DNA of 64,000 nt from Pseudoselenomonas ruminantium (GTDB taxonomy: Bacteria > Bacillota > Negativicutes > Selenomonadales > Selenomonadaceae), in contig CACZIV010000001.1 in the NCBI GenBank assembly GCA_902781305.1, forward strand, positions 1 to 64,000, read 5' to 3'. Below, in pieces: positions 42,223-51,813 of this stretch (positions are counted from its first letter, which is position 1; each line of letters opens with the position of its first letter). The notes beneath the pieces are model-generated. The model was not told where the DNA came from and did not search any database. It saw only the letters and a list, made by a program, of their open reading frames with translations. The translations under genes and the position numbers were made by a program.

Positions 42223-43938
42223 ATGCTGAAAACATTAACGGTTTGGAATTTTGCCCTGTTGGAACATGTTCAGGTGGAATTTGGCGAAGGGCTGAACATA
42301 CTGACTGGTGAAACCGGCGCGGGCAAGTCAATCCTGATTGACGCTTTGGGGGCTATCCTGGGACAAAGAGTTTCCTCGGATGCCATTCGCACCGGCTGCG
42401 ATTGGCTGCGTGTAGAGGCTGTCTTTACCCTGGAAGATGAATCCTTAGGGCTGCATGAACTGCTTTCCGGTCAGGCGATTGATGATTCGGAGGGACTTTT
42501 AATCATCACGCGGCAGGTGACCAAAGGTGGCCGCAGCATGGTGCTGGTCAACGGTTGTCATGTTACATTGACGATTCTGAAGCAGATTGGTGCCTTTTTG
42601 GTGGATATTCACGGTCAGAATGAGAATCTGGCGCTGCTGAAGGAAGAAAGCCAGTTTGCCCTGCTTGACCAGTATGACCCGGATGTAACGGAGGCGTTGG
42701 CCGGCTATAAGCAGCTTTTTGGCACCTGGCGGGAAAAAAAGCAGGAGCAGGCGCAAAAGGCACAGGCTGCCAGGGAATATGCCCAGCGTCTCGATATGCT
42801 GCGCTGGCAGGACAAGGAAATCAGCGAAGCGGAACTCAAGGAAAATGAGGACGAGGAACTCGATGCGGAAATCCGCAAGCTCTCCCATGCTGAAAAAATA
42901 GCGGGATTTGTGGAAGAATCCTATAATATTTTGGATGTGGGGATTGGCGGCAGTGCCGTACTCACTGCCGTGGCCAAGGTCAAGAAGAACCTTGAGGATA
43001 TGAGCCGTTATGACGACAGCCTCGCCAATACCTATACGATGGTGGAGGAGGCCTATATCTCCCTGCAGGAAGCCGCTGGCGAGCTGCGGGATTACGGTGA
43101 ATCTTTGGAATTCCAGCCCGCGAAACTGGACAAACTGCAAAGTCGTATGGACGTTATTGACCGGCTGTGCCGGAAATACGGGGCAACAATTGCCGATGTG
43201 CTGGAACATCAGAGCAAGGTTCAGCAGGAACTTCTGGAAATTGAAAACTATGATGATGACATGGCCAAACTGGAAAAGGAAATTGCCTTGCTGGAAGAAA
43301 AACTGGGCAAGAAAGCGAAACAGCTTACGACCTTGCGTCAGCGGGCGGGGGCAGAACTGGCTGCGGCTATTGGCAACCAGCTTGCCGCCTTGGGCATGCC
43401 ACAGGCAGCTTTCCATATCCGCGTGGAACCGGCAGGAAAATTCCTTGTTAGTGGTGCCGACAACGTAGCGATGTACTTTTCCGCCAACCCCGGCGAGGAA
43501 GAAAAACTGCTGTCGAAGGTGGCCTCCGGCGGTGAGCTTTCCCGTATTGCCTTGGCCATCAAGACGGTGGCCGCTTCAAGGGACTCCTCTGTGCCTAGCA
43601 TGGTCTTTGACGAAATCGACACGGGTATCGGCGGCCGCACCGCGCAGATGGTGGCTGAGCGCATTGCGCTCGTGGCGCAGTACAAGCAGGTGCTTTGCAT
43701 TACGCATTTGCCGCAGATTGCCTGCATGGCAGACAATCATCTCTATATCGCCAAGACCAGTGCCGGAGAGTCTACGGTTACGCAGGTACGGCCGCTGACT
43801 GAGCGCGAGCGTATCAGTGAGATTGCCCGTATGGCATCCGGTGTGGATGTGACCACTGCTTCTTTGGATAATGCCAAGGAAATGGTGAGTCATGCGAAGC
43901 TTACGAAGCAGAAATTTGCAACAACAAAAGCCGTATGA
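42223..43938 (+). CDS. recN: DNA repair protein RecN
   Basis: 571 aa SMC-like ATPase for double-strand break repair. Walker A TGETGAGKSILIDALG, central coiled coil, signature ASGGELSRIALAIK, Walker B MVFDEIDTGIGG, and LCITHLPQIA. ATG 42223 with GGAGACGC upstream. Last gene of the nusB-recN run; a hairpin repeat element follows. Confidence 0.95.
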   Translation: MLKTLTVWNFALLEHVQVEFGEGLNILTGETGAGKSILIDALGAILGQRVSSDAIRTGCDWLRVEAVFTLEDESLGLHELLSGQAIDDSEGLLIITRQVTKGGRSMVLVNGCHVTLTILKQIGAFLVDIHGQNENLALLKEESQFALLDQYDPDVTEALAGYKQLFGTWREKKQEQAQKAQAAREYAQRLDMLRWQDKEISEAELKENEDEELDAEIRKLSHAEKIAGFVEESYNILDVGIGGSAVLTAVAKVKKNLEDMSRYDDSLANTYTMVEEAYISLQEAAGELRDYGESLEFQPAKLDKLQSRMDVIDRLCRKYGATIADVLEHQSKVQQELLEIENYDDDMAKLEKEIALLEEKLGKKAKQLTTLRQRAGAELAAAIGNQLAALGMPQAAFHIRVEPAGKFLVSGADNVAMYFSANPGEEEKLLSKVASGGELSRIALAIKTVAASRDSSVPSMVFDEIDTGIGGRTAQMVAERIALVAQYKQVLCITHLPQIACMADNHLYIAKTSAGESTVTQVRPLTERERISEIARMASGVDVTTASLDNAKEMVSHAKLTKQKFATTKAV

Positions 43939-43980
43939 ATACCGTTGCTGTGGTTCGTATATTCATCTGCTTAAATTGAC

Positions 43981-44059
43981 GCCCGGTGGCTGATAATATT
44001 TTTCCTCTGCTTAGGCAGGCTTGCCAAACGCGACGGAAAAATATTATCAGTCACCGGGC
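43981..44059. repeat. 80-bp hairpin repeat element, copy 2
   Basis: Arms 43981-44005 and 44035-44059 pair at 24 of 25 positions (GCCCGGTGGCTGATAATATT...). The centre holds GGCAGGCTTGCC. Relative to copy 1 the inner stem changed from A-T to G-C on both sides. Lies 42 bp after recN and 99 bp before a DUF4160 gene. Confidence 0.9.
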
Positions 44060-44158
44060 TTTATTGCGTATAGTAATAACATCTATGTACTTAGTCATAC
44101 TGTTGTGTTAAAATGAAAACAAGAGAAGCGAAAATCATAGGAAGATGGGAGGAGTTGG

Positions 44159-44425
44159 ATGCCGGAGTTGAGTCGGTTTGGTGGCATGGTCATTTATATG
44201 TTGTTTTATGATGTAGGCCAACACAATAAACCTCATGTACATGTTTATTACGGGGAATATGAAGCGGTGGTAGCTATAGATGGGGAATTATTAGCAGGGG
44301 CTTTGCCGCGAAAACAACTGAAAATCGTGACGGGTTGGTTAGCCTATAATGAAGAAAAAGCATACAAGGCATGGAATCAGGCTGTTCGTGGTGAGCACTT
44401 TGATAAAATTCCACCGATGGAATGA
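44159..44425 (+). CDS. DUF4160 protein
   Basis: 88 aa. ISRFGGMVIYMLFYD-like start, the diagnostic NKPHVHVYYGEYEAVVAIDG, and LPRKQLKIVTGWLAYNEEKAYKAW match DUF4160, which usually pairs with DUF2442. GGGAGGAG upstream of ATG 44159. The pair is often suspected to be a toxin-antitoxin or regulatory unit, but its role is unproven. Flanked by hairpin elements. Confidence 0.85.
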   Translation: MPELSRFGGMVIYMLFYDVGQHNKPHVHVYYGEYEAVVAIDGELLAGALPRKQLKIVTGWLAYNEEKAYKAWNQAVRGEHFDKIPPME

Positions 44426-44434
44426 GGTGATGAT

Positions 44435-44728
44435 ATGTATGTGAAAGATGAAGTATGCTATGCTGGAAGTTTGGTAGAGAACATAAAGGTAACTGAGGCA
44501 AAGCCACTGCGTGGTGGCATGTTGTTGGTCACTTTTTCCACCGGAGAACGAAGACTATTCGATACGACATTACTTAAAGGTGCTGCCTTTAAGCCATTGG
44601 CGGATGAAAGCGTGTTTAACAAGCCGGTTATATTTCATGGGGCAATTACGTGGAATAATGGCGAGATAGATATTGCACCAGAAAAAGTTTATATGGATAG
44701 TTATGTTTATGATGATGTGGCAGTATAA
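44435..44728 (+). CDS. DUF2442 protein
   Basis: 97 aa. MLLVTFSTGERRLFDTTLL and a late ITWNNGEIDIAPEKVY match DUF2442. It follows the DUF4160 gene after 9 bp with GAGGTGAT as ribosome site, and likely acts with it. The next element downstream is hairpin copy 3. Confidence 0.85.
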   Translation: MYVKDEVCYAGSLVENIKVTEAKPLRGGMLLVTFSTGERRLFDTTLLKGAAFKPLADESVFNKPVIFHGAITWNNGEIDIAPEKVYMDSYVYDDVAV

Positions 44729-44770
44729 AATACTTTTTTACTGTTAGTACATTCACCTGCTTAAATAGAT

Positions 44771-44852
44771 GCCCGTGGGGCTGGCAATATTTTTCCTTCG
44801 CCATAGACAGGCTTGTCAAAAGCTGCGGAAAAATACTGCCAGCCCCACGGGC
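44771..44852. repeat. 80-bp hairpin repeat element, copy 3
   Basis: Arms 44771-44796 and 44827-44852 pair at 25 of 26 positions. The arm sequence differs from copy 2 (GCCCGTGGGGCTGGCAATATT) but both arms changed together. Centre GACAGGCTTGTC. Sequence just upstream (ATTCACCTGCTTAAATAGAT) also resembles that of copy 2. Lies between convergent DUF2442 and rqcH genes. Confidence 0.9.
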
Positions 44853-44887
44853 TTAGTGTATTATATAGTAAATGTTCTTAGAAAGTT

Positions 44888-46648
44888 CTATTGCGGGTCC
44901 TGAGCTAGGATGGGGGCAAGTTCTGCTTCATCCGGCGTGATGTATAGGGTTTTCTGATTGGTGAAGATGACGAAGCCGGGCTTGCTGCCGGAGGGCTTTT
45001 TGACGTAGCGGATTTCGGTGTAATCCACAGGCACTTTGGAAGAACCCTGCGCCTTGCTGAAGTGGGCAGCTAGCTGGGCACATAATAGAATCGTGTCTTC
45101 GTTGGGCTCGATGCCGCCGTTGCGCAGGATGACGTGGGAACCGGGGATGTTCTGCGTATGGAACCAAGTGTCGTTGAAGCTGGCGGTTTTGCAGGTCAGT
45201 TTGTCGTTCTGGTAGTTGTTCTTGCCCACGAGAATTTGCGTACCGTCGGGAGCGATGAAGCGGAACGGGTGGGAAGGCTTGTCGTTGTTTTTGCGTTTGA
45301 GCTTTTCGCGCAGGTAGCCGCCTTCTACCAGTTCATTGTGGATTTCGGCGATTTCGCCAAGGCTGGATGAGGCCATTAGCGAGGCTTCAATGCTTTCTAG
45401 GTAGGTGATGGAAGCTTCGCATTCCTGCCGCTGAACCTGCAGGAGTTCCTGTGCGCGCTTTAGTTTGTCGTATTTTTTGTAACAAAGCTGCATATTCTGA
45501 ATGATGGTATAGCGCTGGTCGAGGGGAATGGTGATTTCCTCGCCTGTTTCGCTGTAAATATTGGCGACCGTTATAGCAGCATCCTCATGGTCATTGTACT
45601 GGTACTGATAGGTCATCAGATTGTCGCCGCGGATTTTGTATTCTTCAGCATTTTCGGCGGCGGCAATTTCTTCATCGAGTTTGACCAGCTTGTTTTCTGC
45701 GCGGTGCAGTTCATTCTTGACGAGCTTCTTGAACCGGTCCTTGTCGGGCAGGACATAACTTCCCGCCAGGGCACTGGCCTTTTCCAGCATGGCGCTGATA
45801 CTGTTAAAGTTCAGCGTAACAGCTTGCGGCAGATAGTGCAAAGGGAAGGAGGCCATGGCCAGCACTTTTTGGTGTTCGTCGAGAAGAATTACCGGGGCAG
45901 CCTGTTCCTGGCTTGCGGCATCGCGCACTTCCGTTAGGGCAGATTCGAGGGATTGATAGTCGGCCTCGTCCAAGGTGTTTAAACGTGTGCTGGGAGCAAG
46001 TCCCGCACTAAAGCAGACTTCTTTGGCTGAAACGGGGCCAAAACCCATGCAGGTTGCCAGAAGTGCCTTGTCGATGCGTTCTTCGGGGGAGAGCTGGCGC
46101 AGTTTCGCGATAACGTCCGTCATGGGCGTGGTAAAGATATCCAGCTTGTCCTGTCCCGGAGGGAGTTCGTAAGTGTCGCTAGGCAGGACGGTGCGCACGC
46201 GGCTGCTGTTGGTGCCGATTTTGCGCAGGGCGTCAATGATTATGCCATCCTGCACAAGAATCATATTGCTGTATTTGCCCATCAGTTCCATAATCAGGGT
46301 TTTGGTTACGATTTTGCCGCCCGCAGCAATGGAATCCACGTCCATCAACAGAATGCGGTCTAAACCGTGCTGTCGGATAGCGGCAATGCGGCCGGTTTCG
46401 AGCTGCTTGCGGAGCACCATGCAAAAGACTGGCGGCTCCGGAGGATTTTCCAGATTCTTGGTCATCAGATGCGCCGCGGGATTCTGGGAATTGATGCAGA
46501 TATGCAGCTGCTGGTTTTGTCCCGGCTGACGAATGGACAGGACGATGGATTGTTTATTGGGCTGGGTTATTTTATCAATGCGGCCGCCAGCCAAGGTGTT
46601 GTTTAACTCGCGCACCAGCGGACGCATGGAAAAGCCGTCAAGACTCAT
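44888..46648 (-). CDS. rqcH: Ribosome quality control factor RqcH (NFACT family)
   Basis: 586 aa. Binds stalled 50S subunits and directs Ala-tailing of nascent chains. N-terminal NFACT-N (SLDGFSMRPLVRELNNTLAGGRIDKI), middle coiled coil and HhH-like part, and the NFACT-R segment with FRFIAPDGTQILVGKNNYQND, NDTWFHTQNIPGSHVILR. Older names are FbpA or Rqc2 homologue. The divergent hyf operon begins 165 bp away. Confidence 0.92.
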   Translation of the reverse strand: MSLDGFSMRPLVRELNNTLAGGRIDKITQPNKQSIVLSIRQPGQNQQLHICINSQNPAAHLMTKNLENPPEPPVFCMVLRKQLETGRIAAIRQHGLDRILLMDVDSIAAGGKIVTKTLIMELMGKYSNMILVQDGIIIDALRKIGTNSSRVRTVLPSDTYELPPGQDKLDIFTTPMTDVIAKLRQLSPEERIDKALLATCMGFGPVSAKEVCFSAGLAPSTRLNTLDEADYQSLESALTEVRDAASQEQAAPVILLDEHQKVLAMASFPLHYLPQAVTLNFNSISAMLEKASALAGSYVLPDKDRFKKLVKNELHRAENKLVKLDEEIAAAENAEEYKIRGDNLMTYQYQYNDHEDAAITVANIYSETGEEITIPLDQRYTIIQNMQLCYKKYDKLKRAQELLQVQRQECEASITYLESIEASLMASSSLGEIAEIHNELVEGGYLREKLKRKNNDKPSHPFRFIAPDGTQILVGKNNYQNDKLTCKTASFNDTWFHTQNIPGSHVILRNGGIEPNEDTILLCAQLAAHFSKAQGSSKVPVDYTEIRYVKKPSGSKPGFVIFTNQKTLYITPDEAELAPILAQDPQ

Positions 46649-46733
46649 AATTGTTCTCCTTAATTTATCACATGAAATAGCATAAACTTCATTATATCAT
46701 TGCCGATAAGGCAGGGTCAAATTTTGAAAAAAA

Positions 46734-46762
46734 CTTTTCAGCTGCGGTGGTTTGCGGTATAA
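46734..46762 (+). promoter_or_regulatory. Putative hyf operon promoter
   Basis: TTTTCA (46734-46739) and consensus TATAAT (about 46757-46762) with a 17-bp spacer, some 50 bp before hyfB. The -35 match is weak. Confidence 0.4.
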
Positions 46763-46813
46763 TGTGAAAGTTACTATATCATTCAAGCAATTATTAATTT
46801 ATGGGAGGAACGT

Positions 46814-48796
46814 ATGGAATCTTTTATGGGGGCGTTAGGGCTGTATGGCCTCGGAACGCTGGCGCTGATCTGGCCTAAGCGGCTGGAATTAGCTGCCCAT
46901 TATGTGTCCATGGGGCTGGCGGTTATAGCCAGCCTTATGGTGTTGGGGCTGGCCTCACAGGAACTCTTGGGGCTGGCAGGAGGAGGTATGCTGCAGTTTG
47001 GCCGTTACTCGCTGGTGATTGACGGTTGGGCAGCGGCATTCCTCGTGATTATCGGCCTGTCGGGAACGGCGGTCAGCCTGTATGGCATGGGCTATGGCCG
47101 TGGCTATCTGGGTGCCCGCATCCGTCAGCTGACCGGGCTTTGGAACCTTTTTTTAGGCTCGATGGTTTTGGTGGTGCTCGCAGGTGATGCCTTTACCTTT
47201 ATTCTGGCCTGGGAAGTTATGGCGCTGGTTTCTTTCCTGCTCGTGAATCACGAGAGCGAGAAGAAACAGGTAGTCAGTGCTGCTTACCAGTATATGGTCA
47301 TGACCCATCTGGGTACGGCGGCCATTTTGATGGCGTTTTACCTTTTGGGCAGCGGGGCAGAGAGTTTTGCCTTTGCTGATTTGGCGCATAGCGAGCTGCC
47401 GCCAGTGCTGAAGCATATTGCCTTTGGCTGTGCTTTTGCCGGCTTTGCCTTGAAATCCGGCCTGATGCCCTTGCATGTATGGCTGCCCAATGCACATCCG
47501 GCGGCACCTTCCCATGTGTCGGCGCTCATGAGCGGTGTCATGCTGAAAGTGGCGGTTTACGGTTTTGGCCGGTTCGTCTTTGAATTCATCGGTGCCGATG
47601 TATTCGCCTATGGTCTTATCGTTATGGTGGTGGGGCTGGTATCGGCGTTCCTGGGCGTGCTCTATGCGTCCATGGAAAAGGATATGAAACGCATTCTGGC
47701 CTATTCCTCCGTGGAAAACATGGGCATCATCTTTGCCGCCTTTGGCTGCGGTATGATTCTGGTGGCACTGGACAGACCTTATCTGTCGGTGGTCGCGTTT
47801 ACGGCGGTGCTTGTACATTCCTTTGCCCACAGCCTGATGAAATGCCTGCTCTTTATGAGTGCCGGTGCGGTTATGCATGCTACAGGCACGCGTAATGTGG
47901 AACTCTTGGGCGGGCTCTTGAAGAAAATGCCCTGGACGGCAGCGTTTACGCTGGTGGGTTCCATGTCGCTGGCCTCCCTGCCGTTTACGGGCGGCTTGGT
48001 CGGTGAATGGCTGACCCTGCAGGGCATGATGACGCTGGCTTATGAATCCGGCACGCCGGAACTGCGCCTGCTCGTCATCTTTGCCTTTATCCTGCTGGGG
48101 CTTACGGGCGCTTTGGCCCTGGGCTGTTTTGTGCGGCTCTATGGCGTGACCTTTTTGGGACGCCGCCGCTCCAATCTCGTGCTCAAAGCACATGAAATGC
48201 CCTTTACCATGCTGGCTGGTATGGGGCTGGAGGCACTGGCCATTCTGGCCATGGGCATTATGCCGGCACCGGTTGTCAATCTTATGCGCCATGTGCTCGT
48301 GACGAGTCCGTTGGCGATTCCTGCCGGTGATGTTATCGGTCTGTGGTGGAACGGCGGCCAGTCGGAGTCGGTGTTTAATCCGCTGCTTATCCTGCTCGCG
48401 GCCTTGGTGCTCGTCGCACTGCTGCTCATGACCATCAGCAGCGACAAGATTATCGTCCACCAGGATGTGACCTGGAACTGTGGTACGGAACCGACCCGCC
48501 GTCAGCAGTATACGGCGACAGGCTTTTCCAAGCCTTTACGCCGCGCCTTTGACTTTATCCTGAAGCCTCGCCGTGAGCGCGTATTCCTGCAGCGGGACCA
48601 TGCGTATTTTGGCCGCAAGCTTCATTATAATCTGCTGATTCCTGACCAGTTCACGGACAGACTCTATCGTCCGGTCGAACACATTATGGTCAAATTGGCC
48701 GATACCCTGCGCATCGTACAGCAGGGCAGTGTGCGGCTCTATATCGGTTATACCATGATTGCGATGGTTATTGTCTTGATTTGGGGAGGGTTATAA
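46814..48796 (+). CDS. hyfB: Hydrogenase-4 subunit B-like membrane protein
   Basis: 660 aa, antiporter-like (NuoL/M/N family) subunit of a membrane [NiFe] hydrogenase. About 14-16 membrane helices; family segments LKSGLMPLHVWLPNAHPAAPSHVSALMSG, MEKDMKRILAYSSVENMGII and HSLMKCLLFMSAGA (proton path Lys/His residues). Good GGGAGGAACGT site before ATG 46814. First gene of a six-gene hyf operon. The long antisense open frame opposite is a shadow. Confidence 0.88.
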   Translation: MESFMGALGLYGLGTLALIWPKRLELAAHYVSMGLAVIASLMVLGLASQELLGLAGGGMLQFGRYSLVIDGWAAAFLVIIGLSGTAVSLYGMGYGRGYLGARIRQLTGLWNLFLGSMVLVVLAGDAFTFILAWEVMALVSFLLVNHESEKKQVVSAAYQYMVMTHLGTAAILMAFYLLGSGAESFAFADLAHSELPPVLKHIAFGCAFAGFALKSGLMPLHVWLPNAHPAAPSHVSALMSGVMLKVAVYGFGRFVFEFIGADVFAYGLIVMVVGLVSAFLGVLYASMEKDMKRILAYSSVENMGIIFAAFGCGMILVALDRPYLSVVAFTAVLVHSFAHSLMKCLLFMSAGAVMHATGTRNVELLGGLLKKMPWTAAFTLVGSMSLASLPFTGGLVGEWLTLQGMMTLAYESGTPELRLLVIFAFILLGLTGALALGCFVRLYGVTFLGRRRSNLVLKAHEMPFTMLAGMGLEALAILAMGIMPAPVVNLMRHVLVTSPLAIPAGDVIGLWWNGGQSESVFNPLLILLAALVLVALLLMTISSDKIIVHQDVTWNCGTEPTRRQQYTATGFSKPLRRAFDFILKPRRERVFLQRDHAYFGRKLHYNLLIPDQFTDRLYRPVEHIMVKLADTLRIVQQGSVRLYIGYTMIAMVIVLIWGGL

Positions 48797-48797
48797 G

Positions 48798-49673
48798 ATG
48801 GCATTTAGTTTTTATCATGGCGCTGTGCAGGCGCTCTGTCTGCTCATCTGCGCTCCCCTGATTGCCGGAATCGTCAATAAGACCAAAGCGTTTTTGCAGA
48901 AACGGCAGGGGGCCAGCATTTTTCAGGAGTATTTTGACCTTTGGAAGTGGTGGCGCAAGCCGGTTTTCGTGACCAAATACACCAGCTGGGTGTTTTTAGC
49001 GGCGCCTATCGTCTATCTCGTGACGAGTATTATGGCTGCGATGATGCTACCGGGGCTTTTGCAGGGCAATATCCGTTTTGGGGATGCCTTTGTCTTTGTC
49101 TATGTGCTGGCTTTGGGGCGTTTCTTTATGACCTTGGGTTCGCTGGATTCGGCTACGGCCTTTGGCGGCATGGGCGGTTCCCGCGAAATCTATATTTCCG
49201 TGTTGGTGGAACCGGCTGTAATGCTCGCGGTGCTTTTAAATGCCTCCCGCTACGGCTCGACCATGCTTTCGCAGATGGTCATTGACTACAATGCCTTTTA
49301 CTTCACCGTTCCGGCGGTACTGGGCAGCGTGGCGTTCTTCCTCGTGATGCTGGCGGAAAACAGCCGTCTGCCGGTGGACAATCCGGATACGCATTTGGAA
49401 CTCACCATGATTCACGAGTGCATGACGCTGGAATATTCCGGACGACTGTTGAGCTACATCCATTTGGGAAGCATGCTCAAAATGCTGTCCTTCTTCGTGC
49501 TGTTCGGTGCGCTTTACCTGCCTTTGCCGCTGCCGATGGTGGTCAAGGTACTTATGACGGCGCTGCTGGTTGGTTTAGTGGAAATTCTGAACAATAAGAT
49601 GCGTCTGTTCAAGGTTCGTGTTTATCTGGCGGCGGCGGTTATCATGCTGGCTGTTGCGATTATTGCCCAGTAA
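48798..49673 (+). CDS. hyfC: Hydrogenase-4 subunit C-like membrane protein (NuoH type)
   Basis: 291 aa, eight or so membrane helices. Family features: ALLIAGIVNKTKAFLQKRQGASIFQEYFDLWKWW (residues 15-48 by position), and AENSRLPVDNPDTHLELTMIHECM, the NuoH-type loop at the junction with the soluble arm. One base after hyfB. Confidence 0.9.
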   Translation: MAFSFYHGAVQALCLLICAPLIAGIVNKTKAFLQKRQGASIFQEYFDLWKWWRKPVFVTKYTSWVFLAAPIVYLVTSIMAAMMLPGLLQGNIRFGDAFVFVYVLALGRFFMTLGSLDSATAFGGMGGSREIYISVLVEPAVMLAVLLNASRYGSTMLSQMVIDYNAFYFTVPAVLGSVAFFLVMLAENSRLPVDNPDTHLELTMIHECMTLEYSGRLLSYIHLGSMLKMLSFFVLFGALYLPLPLPMVVKVLMTALLVGLVEILNNKMRLFKVRVYLAAAVIMLAVAIIAQ

Positions 49674-49687
49674 GCTAAGGAGGAAAA

Positions 49688-50314
49688 ATGGAATATTTAG
49701 TCGTTCTGCTCCTGGCGGTGGTCTATTTCCAGACCAGGGTGATGGAGCTTAAACGTTCAGTTGTCTGCCTGATGGCACAGTCCGCCATCATTGCCTGCGC
49801 CTGCCTGCTGGCCGGGCTCAATCATGGCCTTATGCATGCCCTTATTCCCTTTGCCCTGACCGTGGGCGTTAAGGTGCTTTTTATCCCGATGGCCATGCTG
49901 AAATTAATCAAACGGATTACCGATGAACGGGAAATCTTTTCCGATATAAATGTGAATTATTCGACCATGGCGGCGGCAGCCTTTTTGGTGTTCGGCTATG
50001 TGCTGGGCAGCCGTTTTATGCTCGACCCTCTGGCGCGGGATTTCTTCGCCGCGACCATCATGATGATTATGACGGGGTTGGCACTCATGGTTATGCGCAG
50101 ACGGGCCATTTTGCAGATGTGCGGCCTGATTACCTTGGAAAACGGCATTTATCTGCTGGGTCTGATCATCACCGAGGGCTTGCCGTTGGTGGTGGAACTG
50201 GGCGTATTTTTGGACGTGTTGATCGCTGTGGTCGTGCTGGTCATTCTCACCAACCGCATGAGCCTGTCCTTTATGACCACGGATACCACGGTAATGAGAA
50301 AGTTGAAGGGCTGA
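49688..50314 (+). CDS. hyfE: Hydrogenase-4 subunit E-like membrane protein
   Basis: 208 aa, about six membrane helices, NuoK-like core (LITLENGIYLLGLIITEGLPLVVELG with the membrane Glu residues). AGGAGG before ATG 49688. E. coli hyf has a separate hyfD between C and E; none is present here. Confidence 0.85.
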   Translation: MEYLVVLLLAVVYFQTRVMELKRSVVCLMAQSAIIACACLLAGLNHGLMHALIPFALTVGVKVLFIPMAMLKLIKRITDEREIFSDINVNYSTMAAAAFLVFGYVLGSRFMLDPLARDFFAATIMMIMTGLALMVMRRRAILQMCGLITLENGIYLLGLIITEGLPLVVELGVFLDVLIAVVVLVILTNRMSLSFMTTDTTVMRKLKG

Positions 50315-50322
50315 GGTAGTTT

Positions 50323-51813
50323 ATGGAACTTTATTATATACTTGGGCTGCCGCTGCTCTTTGCAGTGGTGGCGGTCACAGGGCTGCTGGGGTTAAAACTC
50401 CTGCACTTTGCCGACAGGCTGACGGCCACGGTGGTCTTTGGTCTGATTCTGCACATGGCGGCAGAATTTGCCGCCCATCCCCATGAGCCAATCCGGCAGG
50501 GATTTTTCTATGTGGATTCGCTGAGTATTTGGATGCTCGTCATCGTCGGCGCGCTGTATCTGGCTTTTGCTTGGACCAGTAAGGCATATCTGGAACGCGA
50601 CACCAATATCCGTTATGGATACTTGCGCCGCTTTACCCATTTGGAAGGGCGCTTCTATGCGCTGTCCCATCTTTTCGTCTGGACGATGATGCTGGTGGTG
50701 ACGGTGGACAGCTTAGGCCTCATGTGGGTAACCATTGAGGCGACCACCTTGGTATCGGCACTGCTCGTAGCATTCAAATTCACCCGTACTTCACTGGAGG
50801 CAGCGTGGAAATACGTTATGGTCTGCACTGTGGGCATCTGTTTGGCTCTTTTGGGTACGATTATTCTCTACTATGGCCAGCTGCAGGCTATGGGCGATGT
50901 GCTGCCGTTGAACTGGGAATTTATGAAAGTTCATGCCGATATGCTCGACCATGATGTGGCAAAACTCGCGTTTTGCTTCCTCTTTGTAGGCTATGGCACG
51001 AAAATCGGCCTGGCGCCCATGCATGCCTGGCTGCCGGATGCCCATTCGGAGGCACCGGCACTCACGAGCGGCCTGCTCTCTGGTGCGCTCTGTATCTGTG
51101 CGCTCTATGTGCTCCTGCGCGCTACGGCCATTGTGATGCCCGTGGTGGGGCTGGATTTCATCAGCTCTATGTATGTGGGCTTTGGCCTGCTGACCATTGC
51201 ATTGGCTGTGCCGTTCGTGGTGGTGCAGCGTGATGTCAAGCGTATGCTTGCCTATTCTTCGATGGAAAACTTCGGCCTGCTGGCCGCAGGCTTTGGCCTC
51301 TTTATGCCGCTGGCGGCAGAGGCGTCCCTTCTGCATATGTTCAACCATGCCTTGGTTAAATACATGCTGTTCTATACGGCTGGTACCATTATGGAAACCT
51401 ATGCAACGAAAAATATGATGCGCATTCACGGCATGATGCAGCAGGCGCCCAAAACGGCGATATTCTGGCTGCTCGGTATCGTAGGCATATTAGGTATGCC
51501 GCCGATGGGCGTATTCTTCAGTAAGTTCTACATCATTGCCAGCTTCTTCCAGGCACATCATCCGTATTTAGGGATTTTGGCGCTCGTGCTGCTGGCCGGT
51601 ATGCTGATTGGTATTCTCTATCATGCCATGCGCATGCTGGGCGGCAAGCCGACCCGCAAGGCGGCTGGCGAGCTGATGGGCCGTTTGGACAGCTGCGTAC
51701 TGCTCTTGATGTTGGCTGTCAGTGGTGTGGTAAGTGCCTTTGCCTATGAGCTTCCCTATGTGGGAACGCTTTTGACTGAGGCGGTAAAAGTGGTCATGGG
51801 AGGTGTGCAGTAA
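50323..51813 (+). CDS. hyfF: Hydrogenase-4 subunit F-like membrane protein
   Basis: 496 aa NuoL/M/N-type subunit. ATKIGLAPMHAWLPDAHSEAPALTSGLLSG-type loop (residues 225-255), VQRDVKRMLAYSSMENFGLL and HALVKYMLFYTAGTIMETY. Stop overlaps hyfG by one base (TAATG). With hyfB it gives two antiporter-like modules. Confidence 0.9.
   Translation: MELYYILGLPLLFAVVAVTGLLGLKLLHFADRLTATVVFGLILHMAAEFAAHPHEPIRQGFFYVDSLSIWMLVIVGALYLAFAWTSKAYLERDTNIRYGYLRRFTHLEGRFYALSHLFVWTMMLVVTVDSLGLMWVTIEATTLVSALLVAFKFTRTSLEAAWKYVMVCTVGICLALLGTIILYYGQLQAMGDVLPLNWEFMKVHADMLDHDVAKLAFCFLFVGYGTKIGLAPMHAWLPDAHSEAPALTSGLLSGALCICALYVLLRATAIVMPVVGLDFISSMYVGFGLLTIALAVPFVVVQRDVKRMLAYSSMENFGLLAAGFGLFMPLAAEASLLHMFNHALVKYMLFYTAGTIMETYATKNMMRIHGMMQQAPKTAIFWLLGIVGILGMPPMGVFFSKFYIIASFFQAHHPYLGILALVLLAGMLIGILYHAMRMLGGKPTRKAAGELMGRLDSCVLLLMLAVSGVVSAFAYELPYVGTLLTEAVKVVMGGVQ

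Noticed and set aside
22462..44852. CRISPR array made of the repeated hairpins
   Set aside because: Only three copies, far apart, about 80 bp long with no regular spacers.
47153..48460. 435-codon minus-strand open frame opposite hyfB
   Set aside because: Shadow of a membrane protein gene; protein rich in His, Gln and Arg with no domain.
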